Positions 30,140 through 43,080 of a stretch of 64,000 bases of DNA are shown one piece after another. The first letter of the stretch is position 1. Each line of letters opens with the position of its first letter. The notes below the pieces were generated by a model that ran no database searches, was not told the origin of the DNA, and was given only the letters and a program-made list of their open reading frames with translations. Source of the stretch: Lucifuga dentata (Eukaryota > Chordata > Actinopteri > Ophidiiformes > Bythitidae); assembly GCA_014773175.1 (NCBI GenBank), contig VXCM01000131.1, positions 124,001-188,000 on the forward strand, written 5' to 3'. The position numbers and the translations under genes are program-made.

Positions 30140-30772
30140 CAGCGAATCAGATCGCAGCGTACTGCGCGGCTGAAGCTGGTGGTTTTATCAGCTCTTGGCG
30201 CGGACAGCCTGTGAATGTTTGAGTGCTTCCTGGTGCCTTTGAATCTACGCTCATGCATATTGGATGTGGACCAGCAGTCACAGTACTTGTAGTGTTCTTC
30301 CAACTGTGCTTTGGAAATGCAGTTTAACAACTCAGGCAAAGAAGAATTTCCCTCTACAACCAGATTTCTCAGAAGGGCTTTCTGCATTTGATCTCTGAAG
30401 GATCTGCAGACACAAAGAAAACATTTCAAAATGGATTATGCAGATGTCTCATTGTTGCAGCTTTTGTTTTTTTGTGTTGTATTGTGACAAGCAGCCTTCA
30501 GAAAATGTTGATTTAACGTGATTGATGACAGATATACCTGCTGCATGCCCGTATTCGCCTTTGGATGTGAGGATCGTTGCCAAACCTGACAAGTGGATCA
30601 CAGAAGCACATCAAAGATATTCCTGCTGAAACGCGGATAATAGACAACTTTATATCTCAATAACTTTTGTTTGCATTTTGACATTTTTCTTCTTTTTAAA
30701 GGGTCTTTCACAACGTGTTGCCCTGTCGGCTTCAAACACACAGGTTCACTTTGACAGTTTCTGCCATTACCT

Positions 30773-30850
30773 TTAAAGGATAATACCAGTTTGAGCCCAA
30801 TAAATACTACCTGCATACTAACAAGCTACTGCTAGCCATACTTTTATAAT
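30773..30850. mobile_element. Family A fragment
   Basis: TTAAAGGATAATACCAG then gagcccaataaatactacct. Only the left TIR portion survives. Confidence 0.65.
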
Positions 30851-31654
30851 GATTGAATTTGCATTTTTGGGAGGTGGGAGCAGGTGCAGAAATCAACAAA
30901 CCCCCACTCTGACTTTGGATTCCACTGTGGGCTCAGGCTCAGAGGCCGAATCATTAATATCGGTTGGTTTCTGTTTCACACTGCTGTTGCCAGCTTCCAT
31001 CATAGCAGCTGATGATCCTATGGATTTATTTATCGGCAACATAATCACCTATTAACTCCTCCGCTGACCTGAGATCTGTTGCTTAACGATTACACATCTC
31101 TTTTCCTGCCGGCCATGACTCACAGCAGCACATTATATCCAGCATGGTTCTGGTAGAGGATAATAATCACCACGGCAGAGAGGGAAGCTCATTACACAAT
31201 CTGCATCCTGCTTTTCCGTGATTTTATTTATGTTAAATAACCTTACAAGCCTCCCTGTCGTCTTCGTTTTCTCTCCCGGTTGTTGTATTCCTTCACTTTC
31301 ACAAACCGTGATTCTCCTCCTCCTCCTCTCTCCCTTTCTCCTGTCCTCTGTCTGAACTTTTCTCTGCAATCGTGTTAAGCCAGACGTCGGTGCTCAGTCC
31401 TGGCAGAGAGACGGCACGGAACAAGCTGACTAGGTTTGCTGCACGAGGAGGTTTTGTTTTAAACACCACCTCATTATTGGTGCTCAGGAAGCGATTGTCC
31501 TGATGGGAAGTGAGAAGAATGAGCCCACATTCATCGTCATGCAGCTGCTCTGAGGAAGTTTCTTAATCCAAATATCTTTCTGTCTCAACTGGCACAAAGG
31601 AGTCTGGGTCCTTACTGCTTATAAAGACCTACTGTTAACTAACTGCATTTGTTA

Positions 31655-32090
31655 AGAACTCGGAACTCAGAATTTCTGACTTCAGGTGGAAGAGTCAAAG
31701 AAAACGTCCCCTCAACTTGGAATCTGACTTGGGAGAGTCGGACAAGCTTTCCCAACCCGAGTTCAGAATTGATGTCATTTCAACACTCGTTTAGAAGCGA
31801 ACGTTAAGAAGCATTTTCTTTAATTCAATCAGCATGCAGACACAATAATTAGTTAAACATAAAACACTAGCAAGCAGTAGCTGTTTTAAAAAGCTAAACA
31901 GCTCATAATGTAAGCTAAACCGTAGCTTATTTTGGTCCAACAGAGGAAAAAAATCCCTAAAAATTTTCATGGAGGCGTCCATGGCATCTGGAGGCATCTC
32001 CTACTTTGTTTAGCTCAAACGCACACGGTGGTCATAAGTGACGTAATTCTGAGTTACCTCCCAGTTCCGAGGTGCAACAAACGCAACATT
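31655..32090 (+). mobile_element. Family B element
   Basis: Left ctcggaactcagaattt and right inverse of ctcggaactgggaggtaact. The interior matches other B copies: gctttcccaacccgagttca, tttggtccaacagagg, ctttgtttagctcaaacg. Non-coding. Confidence 0.72.
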
Positions 32091-32499
32091 TGACCTCATA
32101 TCAGGAGAACGTCCCTCTTGTTTTTTTTTTTTTTTTTTNTTTTTTTTTTTTTTTTTCTGGTGAGTTATTTTCACCAGTGCTACACAGGGTCATAGGTGAG
32201 CCCTGCAACATCTGCCACAGGAACCCACTTCCTGTTTGTCAGGCGTGATTCTCCCCTTCCTTCCACGCTATCTGGCATATGGGGCTGCTGCAAATGTTTT
32301 ATTAAAAACATATATTGGTCAATGAATGGTAAACTGCAATTTCCACTCTGCCAGGAAATTATTTTTTAACTTTTTGGACATGAAAATGGTCAAATATAAA
32401 GGTATTGTCAGCCAAACACCAAATGTGTAGACAACAGGCTTCTCTGTGCAGGTGTGGAGAGCTAATGCAGCTTTGTTGATTGGGGAGTCCTGTTTCCCG

Positions 32500-32960
32500 T
32501 CCCTATCTGCTGAGGTGATGACAGACAGCAATGCCAGTATTGTGTCTGACAATTGACGGTGGCCCCCCCCAAGACCTCCTCCCATACCAGATAGCAAAGG
32601 AAGTGGATGTTTTGTCGCTGATGCTTCCTCCTGGTGTTACGTCAGGGCGAGCAAGGAACTCCGCGGCCTCCTCCCGGTTCCGCGTTGCAGCTTTCACCAC
32701 CGCTTTGTGTCCCCATCCAGGTTAAGACCCAGACTGGGGGCCACGATCCTGTCTTTCCTCAGCCTGAACCGGGCAGCAAGGGGCCTCCCCCCAGCTCTTT
32801 GTGTGTGGTCAGGATGGAGGGCAAAGGCTTCGGCCTCCCATAGGACCTGGACAACAGCCGTGGAAGGAGAAGGCTGGCGGCTGTTTTGGCTGTTGACTTC
32901 CTGTGGTGCAGATGGTGCCCCCACGCCGCCGAACACACGGGGCTTTCACTGCCTGTGGAA
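32500..32960 (-). other. GC-rich block with overlapping open frames, origin unknown
   Basis: Markedly more GC-rich than its surroundings and open in several frames. On the minus strand one frame includes RLRKDRIVAPSLGLNLDGDT. No domain is recognised. It could be a retroelement fragment or a CpG-rich noncoding block. Confidence 0.3.
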
Positions 32961-33344
32961 ATTTTCAAAATATGTAAACGCAGACTGACGCCGCTGAGGA
33001 AAAGTGATTCAGTGTATGTGTGTGTGATGAGTGTGGCGACTCTTGCACCTGTGGGTACATATCTGCCTCTGAGTTTTATAGTGTGTACTTTGTCCTGACG
33101 TGTGTGTCTGAATTGACAGACGGCGTTGGATTGCAGATAACAAAGCAGACCAGGAGAAGTCGGTCAGCATGGATGCATTTGCAGCCTCCCCATTCGGATA
33201 CGCGCTTTCTTCCTTTTTGTTTTGTTCATCCTTGGCGTAGTCGCGTGCTGCACTTAACAGCCTCTGGAGTAAATAAACTTTGAGACATAATTTGGCAGCA
33301 GCAGCAGCTCTTTCAGCAGCAGCAGCTTATTCAACCACAGGCTT

Positions 33345-33486
33345 TTCTAGTCAAGTCAACTTTATTTGTACAGCCAATATCACACACAATGTCTCAAAGG
33401 GTTTTAAAAGCCCACACATCAACGGTTCCCAACCCAGCCCAAGTGCTGCGCTCTAAGAAGACGAGGAAAAACTCCCTAAGAAGAGC
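33345..33486. repeat. Teleost dispersed repeat of the 'caactttatttgta' class
   Basis: tcaactttatttgtacagcc, aatgtctcaaagggtttt and ggaaaaactccctaagaaga form the well-known tail-like repeat scattered through fish genomes. A (TTC)n microsatellite follows at 33503-33530. Confidence 0.6.
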
Positions 33487-33633
33487 CACATCATATAAAT
33501 TGCTTCTTCTTCTTCTTCTTCTTCTTCTTCATTGCATTTTTGCACCATGACTTCACTGTGCCTCTTTCATCTCTGCGTGGATGGTTTCCAGGCAGGCTTC
33601 TTGCTCTGCCTTTGTGTGGGCCCTCCTGTGCTG

Positions 33634-33766
33634 TCATTTCAGAGGAAGGAAAGAAAAGGTTGGAGTGAAAGGGTACACCCCTGCCTTCCCCGCAACCTCN
33701 TCATTTCAGAGGAAGGAAAGAAAAGGTTGGAGTGAAAGGGTACACCCCTGCCTTCCCCGCAACCTC
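33634..33766. repeat. False tandem copy across an N (66 bp)
   Basis: 33634-33699 equals 33701-33766, N at 33700. It inflates a spurious open frame that repeats the same peptide. Confidence 0.86.
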
Positions 33767-34680
33767 ACAGGTCCATCTTAAAATGAGGTCAGATGACACA
33801 CGAGCCCCCAGGTGCACCTCGCTCTCCATGTCTCATTCTTGCTTCCCTGCTCTCCTTTTCTATTTCTCCCTCGCGCTCGTGAATGTGCAGAGCGCCGGGA
33901 TGGGAGACAACTATTCCTCTGACTCTGAACAGCAAGCGTCTTCTAGTCCCATATAAAAAGAGTGACGAAACCCTACTGACCACTTTCAGAAACTGCTATG
34001 TTGTAACGGTACGTGTGTTGAATGACAATTGGCTGCTCGATTTGCTCATTTTAGCTCTGTCAGGTGTTCCATTTGGATTTTGACGTACCTACTGATAAAT
34101 ATCTTTTCTGAGAAATTTCTGCATTTCTTACAGTTCAGTAACTTAGTTTGAAAAGCTTTAAGGGTTTCATTTGTTGTATTGTTTTTTTTTGCATGTGATG
34201 AAAGCTTTGGTTATCATTACATCTGAATCCTTCAAGGAGAAGCTATTCCTCAGACTTGCAGCCAGCTGGGGTTGAACTCGACAACACCTCACAGGAAGCG
34301 GCTAGTCATGAATTAAACAAACAATGCTATTCATAGACACAAATGTTTCTCATCTGTTACAAGAGAAAAAGTTGATGTCTTGTGGCTTTCTTCCCCCCCT
34401 CCTCCTTTGTTTGATCTTTTTTTTTTTTTTTTTTTTCCCCTGGCGCTCCAAACTCTTTCTAAACTCCAGCTATTCAAAAAGCATTAAACATGATCGTGTT
34501 CCCCGGCATAAGGAAATGGTGAGAGACATTTCACAGAATATGCTTATCATAGCAGTGTGCATTAGAGCTGTACAGCAGGTCTGAGCCTCCCAGAGCTATT
34601 GGCCCATGCACCCTGTTTCCATAAGTAAACACACACACGCGCGCACACACACACAGAAATGCTTGTGTGGAATAATAGTC

Positions 34681-35302
34681 AAAGGATCATAATAGTAATT
34701 TTGCTTGTTTAAGCCCAATAAATACAACCCACATACATATTACATTACTAACAAGCATTTTCCAAAACATAAAACCATATTTTAGTTTTCCCGTTACTTT
34801 GCCAAATCCCTTAATCTTTTAAAATCAAATGTTCAGGCGATACATCACCTTAAAATTCAACATCTCGTCTGCTAACACTTAACGTCTGAATGTAGAAGGG
34901 AAGGTCGTTTCTCAGTAAGTGTCTTCTCCTGGGACTATATTCCCTGGCGGAGACATACATTTCTTCTGTGCGGCTCTGCGTTGGATCGGTTAAATAAAGT
35001 TACTTCAAATTGCTACTATTAAGTTTAAAAATTTTAAGTTTTAAGTATTAAGTTCAAATTAATACTATTAAGTGTAAAAAACTTAATAGACTTTGTGTTC
35101 GCTGTGATGGATTACTTATCTCGAACACATCTCAAGTATCTACTAATTAATTTTAATAACACATAGAATGAACTGAAACCAATGGCAGTCTAGAGGGTAG
35201 GAAAAACGATTCTAATGTTTACCACTCCAGTAGTATGTTGTCAGGAACATAACATGTATGCAGTTTGTATGTATTGGGCTCAGACATGCAAAGCCACTTT
35301 AA
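34681..35302 (-). mobile_element. Family A element with damaged ends
   Basis: AAAGGATCATAATAG at the left without the full TTAA. The right TIR has lost the ggtcc segment (gccacTTTAA). The interior has the gggactatattccctggcgg core and an extra aagtttaa-type tandem patch near 35020-35080. Confidence 0.8.
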
Positions 35303-37386
35303 GTGTGTGTTCCCCAAATTTATTTTCCATTTGTATTTTTTTGGTAAATCCTTTGTTTACTTTGGCAATATAATATTAAAAGCTGGTAGAACGAAAGAAA
35401 AACACTGTTAAGCTTGAGAATTTTTGTTCTGCATTTGGTTTGGCTGTGAATAATTATTTTTAAAAAACCTGTGACAGCACTATTATATCTCCAAAGTCTT
35501 TCCCAGATTCATCTCATAATTATGTCCTCTTTTGATGTGGTCTCTGAAATATGGGGACAGACATGCACAGACGGTAACCTGAAGAGAGGGGTGTTGGTTT
35601 TAAACAACTAAATCATTCCAAGTGATTTGCGGAAGTTCACTGTATTCCCCCAAAGTAACTTGAGTAACCTAAAATTGACCAGTCAAATACTCGACAGGCA
35701 TGGATTTATGCCTAGAAGTCGGGCACAAACTGCCTCCGTTTTCGTGTCACAGCTGGAAATCCGAAAGAAGTGAAATGTGGTTTGGCCGCAAACTGTATTT
35801 CATGGTTACTTTATGGCAGAATACTATAAGCTGCACTCTGGTTGGTCATTGCATAAAAGCAGACGGTGGTTTACTGCCACTTTAAAACATTCTAATGAGG
35901 ACTTTCAGTTAAAGTGGGATAATTTGTAATTTGGGCAGCTGGAGGACATCAGACCAGGAGAGAGGGAGGTTAGAGGGTCAGAGAGTACCTGAGGTCAGTC
36001 CCCCTGAGGAGGCCCTGTTCAGGTTTCCATGCAGAAGGCCCCTAAAAGCATTAATCTCATACAAAGTGAGAGAGCGAAAGGTTTTGAGCCATGTCTGATG
36101 GAAGCATGAGCTCTCAAGCAGAACGAATGATTTTAGGTCAAAGTCCCACAAAGAATCAGTTTGTTGCATAAAATGCTCAAAGCTTTGTTCTGTAAAAAAT
36201 CAGTACCTGAATTGGTTTTCTACAGATTAAAATACTGGACAGGAGCACAATGCAACAATTTATTCCAGCTGTGAATTCCTGATTGGAGGTGAATTTCCCT
36301 TGCTGAAGGACAACAGCAAAATGATGCTAAACAAGAAACAGCTGTGGGAACTTATTTCATTTACTCTCTGAAGAAACTGCATCAGAAGTCATTTTTAGGT
36401 GCTTTTGGGCCAAAAGCTTGTAATAAAATTCGGGAATATTTTACTACCTGCAACTACCTGGACTAGGAACTATGTGATTCCTTCGCAAAGTTCCTTGCTC
36501 GCATTCCCACCGCACTTCAAGTATCATGAAGATTATGGAAATTAGAGAAAGTAGCTATAGAGGGAAAGCTGTGTCACAACACAAATATACAACTTACCAG
36601 CTATTGTCTGATATCTCCAACAAAAATATTGCAGTTTCTCATGCAGATGGTGCAAGAGCATGTTGGTCGGTGTCCCAGAACATTGTTGTGTCATAACACT
36701 TATTGCTATGTCTGGTTTCTTGGTGAGAATAAAGGAAAGATCCTGAGTTTCTGGAAAGGCTCCTGCAGTGGGGAAGACATTTTTGCCTTGAAATCTATTC
36801 TGGCTCTCACCTCGCTCTCTGTCAGGTGTTGGCACACAACAACTCGATCCTGATCTGATTTTGGATTAGGTAATGTGAGAGAGCCGGGCCCCGGCTTCCA
36901 GAGCTCTCAGATTAATGTATTTAACAGCGCTCCTAACTATGATATCCGCAGCCTTTAATGCGACATCTGATCCCACCAAACTCAGCCTGGTGGAGGTGGA
37001 GGCCGGATAGTTTTATTTTTTTTAACCATTGACAATTTAGCAATGAACTCTGGAACAATGTTTTTCTCACATTTTCCTCATTAAATCCCATTATACCATC
37101 CCAACTCAACACCCACTGCCGTAAAAAAAAAAAAAAANGGGGGGGGGGGGGTAGGGGGCATCCATTACTTGTTGCAGGTGTTATAAGTATATATGCACAT
37201 AAAGGCATACATATAGTACATAGTGTGGATATTTGCCGTAATTCTGTTACAGAGTTTGTGCTGAGAGACGTACTTTATTATGTACCAAGTTCCTTTGAAG
37301 TGAGTGTTTTAAGATGATTGAAATACAATAACATCGAGTTCCAAACTGTGAAGAATTTTGTTAAGTGAGCTCCTGATGGCATATTT
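35303..37386. other. Intron segment, no gene recognised
   Basis: Unique-looking sequence plus decayed repeat pieces, such as gttccttgctcgcattccc near 36490. An A/G homopolymer junction holds N 37138. Confidence 0.5.
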
Positions 37387-38230
37387 ACACTACAGGCCAG
37401 AAATTTGAGGCCACCCCCAGATTTAAAAAAAACTCATCAATACACTGTTTGTTTTACAATTTATTGCACAGGAAATGACAAAAATACATCAAATAAATTT
37501 AAGTAATTAGTTTTCAAGAAGAATATATCAACATCAAAGCACTTTGAAGTCATTTCAGGCTCAGACTTTGGTTTTGTCAAAGTAAAACCCTCTAGCCAAC
37601 ATAATTCTCACAACCTTTTGCTTCTCTTTTGAACGGATGTAATTTTGGCATAATTTTGCTGAATGTTTTGGATTGTTGTCCTGTTGAAGAATGAAATTTT
37701 GACCAGTAATTCATAAACCGGATGGAATTGTGTGTCTTTGAAGGATGGAATGGTAATTCTCTTTCTTCATAATTCCTTTAACTTGGACCAAGTCTCCAGA
37801 TCTCTCTCTCTCCCCTAAAACACCCCCACAGCATTACTGAACCACCCACATATTTTACATGGGCCAGGTTCATACTGCAGGCAAGTTAATCCCAAAATGA
37901 TCTGGGAGAAAGCAGACAGCAGGCTATTGAATAGAATGTTAAAACACATCAGCAGGGAGTTGGAACACAACTGGAGTGNAGACAGCAGGCTATTGAATAG
38001 AATGTTAAAACACATCAGCAGGGAGTTGGAACACAACTGGAGTGCCAGTACACTAATACAGATTGGGCATGCCTTCATTAAAAATCATTTTTTAAGCCAT
38101 AGTGGCTACATAATGTGCTCTGGCTGACAAATTCTTCTTGAAAACTAATTATTTACATTTATTTTATGTATTTTTGTCATTTCCTGTGCAATAAATAGTA
38201 AAAGTTTATTGATGATTTTTTAAAAATTGT

Positions 38231-38262
<32 letters not shown>

Positions 38263-38301
38263 TAATCTGGGGGTGGCCTCAAACTTCTGGCCTGTAGTAT
38301 A
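37387..38301 (-). mobile_element. Degenerate Tc1-like DNA transposon
   Basis: Ends in inverted repeats of at least 35 bp (actacaggccagaaatttga on the left, its inverse on the right) next to TA. On the minus strand, decayed transposase is readable in pieces: CKICGWFSNAVGVF (usual GGGSVMVWGCF region), KGIMKKENYHSIL, then FILQQDNNPKHSAK, which holds the second Asp of the DDE triad. Stops and frame breaks separate them, so it is not functional. A false duplication (37914-38044) is included. Confidence 0.8.
37914..38044. repeat. False tandem copy across an N (65 bp)
   Basis: 37914-37978 equals 37980-38044, N at 37979, inside the Tc1-like element. Confidence 0.86.
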
Positions 38302-38933
38302 ATTTTTTCTAATTTTAAGAATAACAGTAAGTCATTAAGCTATGAATAGGGTTTTGGTGGTCTAGGTGACTTTTATTCCAATAGTACAGGCTGGGTATTT
38401 TTTTTTAACTAACTTTTTTCATACATTCAAACTACCAGGGAAGAATTATTTTGATTGAGGATGTGGTGGAGGGGGGCATCATTTTGCATTGCATTTACTG
38501 CCTCTAAGAGTCAGTATGAATTCATGATGAAGTTAAGCTGAATGTTTTGTGGCTGCAGCATCATAGATGACAGTACTGATATTGTTGTTCCATGAGACCC
38601 CCTCAATTCAGTTCTTTGTATTGTTACTGATTACAGCACAAAACAATAGAGCAGCTCAAATTAAAAACAGCACCGTAAAGAACAATAAAACAATGTTCCT
38701 GTAATTTATTGCAGATTTTTCTCTAAGATTATGCGCCGTAAATCACCATATTGCGTGCAGATTTCTGATAATACTTCTTGTTAGAGCAAAGCGCATGTTT
38801 GTGGTCCTCTTATGTATGAAGAGTATGTGGATTAGAGACTGCAAATAATTTAGATGGACATTATTTATGTAGATTTTTATTTCCTGAAAACCTGTTTTTA
38901 AATATATCACTGTAGTATTTCTCAATTGACATT

Positions 38934-39570
38934 TTAAAGGAGCATAATGGTGATTTTGCATGTTTGAGCACAATAAATACAGCCTGCATACACATTACTT
39001 TACTGCCAACTATTTTCCAAAACGTACTACTGGAGCAGTAAATATTAGGATTGTTTCTCCTACCTTCCAGGCTGCCTTTGATTTCAGTTCGTTCCAGTGG
39101 TTATAAAAATCGGAATTACTTAATTTGCGAGCTAAACAAAGTGGGGAATAACACGGATGCCTCCGTGAAAACTTGTTTGCTCTGTTCGACCAAAGGAAGC
39201 TTTTTTTTTTTTTTTTTAACGTTTATGAGCTTTTTGTACTTTATACTGCATATCAGCTTGTGTACTGATTGATTTAAAGAAGTGCTTCTAAGCATTTATT
39301 TATTAAATAGAGAAATACTGTTTATGGTGTGACCAGCCATTTTGAAATGATGTTAGTACTGAACTCAGGGTTGGGAAAGCTTGTTTGACTTTCTGAGTTG
39401 GAATTCCATGTTCTTCTTCTTCTTCTTCTTTTTTTTAACTTTTCCTGGTTGGAAGTCAGAACTTTTGCAGTCCCAGAAGAAGGCAGCTTTTTTACGAAGA
39501 AAAAAATGTGCGTTCTACATTCTATGTATGTACATCTTAGCAGGTGACAGATTGAATTTTACAGCTGGCG
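38934..39570 (+). mobile_element. Family A element split by a family B insertion
   Basis: The left part (38934 to about 39108) runs from TTAAAGGAGCATAATGG to gttccagtggttataaaa. Family A sequence resumes after about 39460 (tgtacatcttagcaggtgac, agattgaattttac) and fades by 39570. The right TIR is missing. Confidence 0.75.
39109..39460 (-). mobile_element. Family B element nested in family A
   Basis: Reads in reverse relative to 31655: gagctaaacaaagtgggg, ggatgcctccgtg, gaccaaaggaagc, cagggttgggaaagcttg. Flanked on both sides by family A sequence. Carries a poly-T tract and a TTC run. Confidence 0.72.
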
Positions 39571-40739
39571 TAATTTGGTGAGACCCTGCCATTTTTACTA
39601 ATGAGTTTTTAAAGAGCAGAGTGTGACCGACTATCCTTGTCATGAATCTAGCCTCGTCTCAGTCTTCAACATGACTCATATATATGAAGAAGAAGAAGTT
39701 GTGGATGGCGTGGTGTATCTGATGTTCCCTGAGGTCTGTTTCATGATTGTGGTCTGCTTTTAGGTGGCTGCTTCCTGAGGTCAGCCCGAGCGGTGCGGCG
39801 AGATGATTCTAGCCGCTCCAGAAGTTGTGCAGCAGAGAACAAGTGGTTCTTGTTAAATGCGAGGCGGAGAAAATAGCTGTAATTGCATGTGAAACCATGT
39901 GCTTCTTATTTGGTGAAAATGCCTTTTTTGTTTTATTTTGTTAAATGTGGTGTTGGCAGTCTACTGAGTACATGCAGTAAACAATGCTCCATTTTCAGCG
40001 ACTTACAGTTGAATATTACTGCGTGACAAAGACCAGCTCCTAAAGAATCTTTGGCCGATTTAATGACATTCTTTGATTATTTTCCCTATTTTTAAAGGAA
40101 ACTTTATGCTTTGATTTACATAATTGAGAGCATTATCCATTGCCAGAGGTGAGTTGGTGGTAAAAATGAGGAATGAATGAGTCCTGGAGAAAGTTTTAAT
40201 AATTTTCATGTGGTTTAGGCTTTACCAGATCTCCCTTTTTTTTTTTTTTTTTTTNTTTTTTTTTTTTTTTTTGATACACAGAGTTTAATAACATTATTGG
40301 GGATGAGAAGAGTTCTCTGTGTGGCTTCTCAGAATCACAGAATGTGGTCAGTAATGCCATTTTCTCTTAACTCACTTAATGTAGACAGGTTTGCTCTAAA
40401 AATTCAGAATTAAATTAGGAGCCATGTTCCTACAGCAAGTTCCGTGAGCGTTATAGAAATTCGAACAAGTGACGTCTATGCTGCTACAACCGGGTGTCAT
40501 TTGCACGAAAACACAACTGAACTTCTGGTTAAAGCCATCATGCTGTTGTCTATCATTGTTAACAAAGGCATTGTTGTCATGAGTCTGTCGCATTTCCGGA
40601 GTAAATGCTGGTCAGTAATAGAATCCATTGTGTCATACCGCTTACGGCTCCATCTCTTGGAGTTTTTTTTATCTTCTTGGTTTTTCTTTAGACTCGTTTC
40701 AGTATCTATTGATTTTTTTCGCTAAATTCATTTTGATTG

Positions 40740-41200
40740 GAATCGGACCAAGACCACATCCTCTAGGTGATCTCAGTCCAATTGTTTTGGTGCTAACCCC
40801 GAGTTTGATTACTATGTTCACATATGCCAAAACTAACCAAACTTCAGGGCAAAATGCTCCAAGCTCCGGAACCAAAGGTAAAAATGAAGTAGGTGTGAAA
40901 ATGCCCTTCTTTGACTTTTCCCCAGTCGGAGGTGGGAAATTCCGAGTTCCGAGAGTGAGCCAAATGCAGTGTTGTAAATGGTAGTTGTTAGCCTCTGACC
41001 AATCAGGGATGTTTGGTCTTGTGAGCTCCTACTAGCAGTTCCTGAACCATCAGAGAGTACCGAACCTGGAGAAGGAACTGAAAAACTTGTTTCCGGTTCT
41101 TTCATGCAAAACAAAAGGAAAAAGTTCCTACAAAGATTCCTTGGTCCTGGAAATTGTTCTGGCATTTGTGAAATTAGCAAGTGGCCTCTTGGAGTCAAAA
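40740..41200. repeat. Decayed DNA-transposon mosaic (hAT-like style), with B fragment
   Basis: ggaccaagaccacatcctct, ccaaacttcagggcaaaatg and gttccttggtcctggaaatt recall common non-autonomous fish elements. A family B end (gggaaattccgagttccgag) lies near 40936. Family assignment is tentative. Confidence 0.4.
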
Positions 41201-41364
41201 TTTAGGCTGACTGAAAGTGTTGTAGGCAAACTTTTATTTGCATCATTGGTAATATTTTATTCATATGACTTTCCAGGGTGCCAATAAATGTGACAAACAT
41301 AGATTTGAGAAAAAACATTTCTTTCATGAAAGCATTAATTTTTTTTCTTTCAATTATTTTGCTC

Positions 41365-41596
41365 GTTTGGTTCACTGTGAATTACTTATCTCAAGTACAT
41401 TTCAATTCTCTACAAGTTGATTTTAATAGCGTGCTGGAATTAACCGAAACCTACGGCTGACTGGAAAGTAAGAAAAACAATTCTAAAATGTACTGCTCCA
41501 CTAGTATGTTAGGAAAGTGGTTCCCAGTAATTTAACGTGTATGCAGGTTGTATTCATTGGGATCAAACATGCATGATCGTGGATATGCTCCTCTAA
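41365..41596 (-). mobile_element. Family A fragment (right half)
   Basis: ttcactgtgaattacttatc through ctacaagttgattttaatag to gatcaaacatgcatgatcg. The left half is absent. Confidence 0.72.
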
Positions 41597-42598
41597 GAGT
41601 GAAGCTGGGATCAGAGAGTCTTTGTTACTTTAGTAAGTAAATGTTTTCTGAGCCGTCATTCTTCACGCTGCAGGTCTGAGTCTGTAGTTCTAAGCCTGAC
41701 CTCGGGTGTCGGTCGCGTCGTGCTTTATGATCAAAGGTCAGACGTGTGTTTTAACCTGAGGTCCTGAAACACTGCGGCTCCTGTATAACATGACCTCTCA
41801 CCTTTAAACAAGGCAAACCTGCTCCTTACAGGGTCATTATCTGATTATCCCCACCATGCAATTCCACGCAGGAAACTCCATTTTAACCAGTTGCAGCCAT
41901 GTTGTGTACTTAACAAGGCTTCAGTCCTAACAAATTGTCACTTTTCTTTAAACAGCCTCAGCTCCCTTACATTGTCCAAATATTCCCACAATAGCCGTGC
42001 TGTTGTGGTGAACTGGAATGTTGATAACTCTCAGGATGTAAATTCTGGTATTGTTTGTACAGTGAGGCAAAACTTTTTGAAGGCCACCTACACTGAAAAT
42101 ACAGCTAACGGTGAGCCTTTGTTCACCAGGCGCTGACGCAGAGCCCCGTCGTTTCTCGACCCCGTCTCTCTGTTTGTGTGAAACTCAAACAAAGTCCGTG
42201 TCACCTTGCATACCTTCACACAGAGTAATAGATTTTTCTTTTGCTCCTACTGTCAACAAAATGCATTATTCTCTATGAAAAGCGGACAGGGCCGAGGTAA
42301 TTTAGGTGGCGTCTACTCATTGTGCAATCGCACACGGTAACAGCGAAGCTCTGACAAGCTCGATCCCTGACAATCCGTTAGACTCTCCCTGATGAAAGGC
42401 AACTCGGTCGGGCAGCTTTTCAGTGCGGAGGTGTGAGACGGCGAGCAGGCAGAAAAACAGGTTCCTGGTGATAAATAGCAGGCCTGGTTTGGAAAGTGTC
42501 TCCTTTCTGACAGAGGATCGGGCTTTGTCTTGAAATGTGAGCTGCCTCTCTGCAGCCGGTGCCAGCTTCTCAGGCGCTCTGACTCTTTGCAGGGCAAG

Positions 42599-42628
<30 letters not shown>
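42599..42628. repeat. (GA)n microsatellite
   Basis: About 14 GA units in the long intron. Flanking 41.6-43.08 kb shows no gene. Confidence 0.9.
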
Positions 42629-42630
<2 letters not shown>

Positions 42631-43080
42631 AAGAGGGATGGAGGGAGAAGATGGAGATTTATGTTACAGGGGATGCCTTGAGGTGACGTGAAGGGATAAA
42701 AAGATTTGAGTAGCTGTTGCTGTCTGTTAAAGGAGATTATAATTTCATTAGATCTATAGTCTTTTCCCGTGTGCAGTCAAACATCATGTGCATCGTTGAA
42801 CTAGATGTTGCACGTGTGTCCTCTGAATAACGCTAGATGCCTTTAAAAGGTTTTATTTTAGTTTTCATCAAATGACCTATTACAGTGCTGGGCTTGGAGG
42901 CAGAGTTATCCATCAACCAGTTCCACTGTGAAGATAAATGTAGGAAATCTTTTGAATGTAGACTCGATGCCTATCATAGCTAAATTTAGATACACTTTAA
43001 GATGCAGATATGAACTCAGATGTTAAATTGGCCAGCCTCCTGTAAAATACAGGAGCATTTCTGTCTGTTAAAAGCTCCAT

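Noticed and set aside
33532..33781. Open frames with an internally repeated peptide, resembling a repeat protein
   Set aside because: The repeat is exactly the N-linked false duplication 33634-33766.
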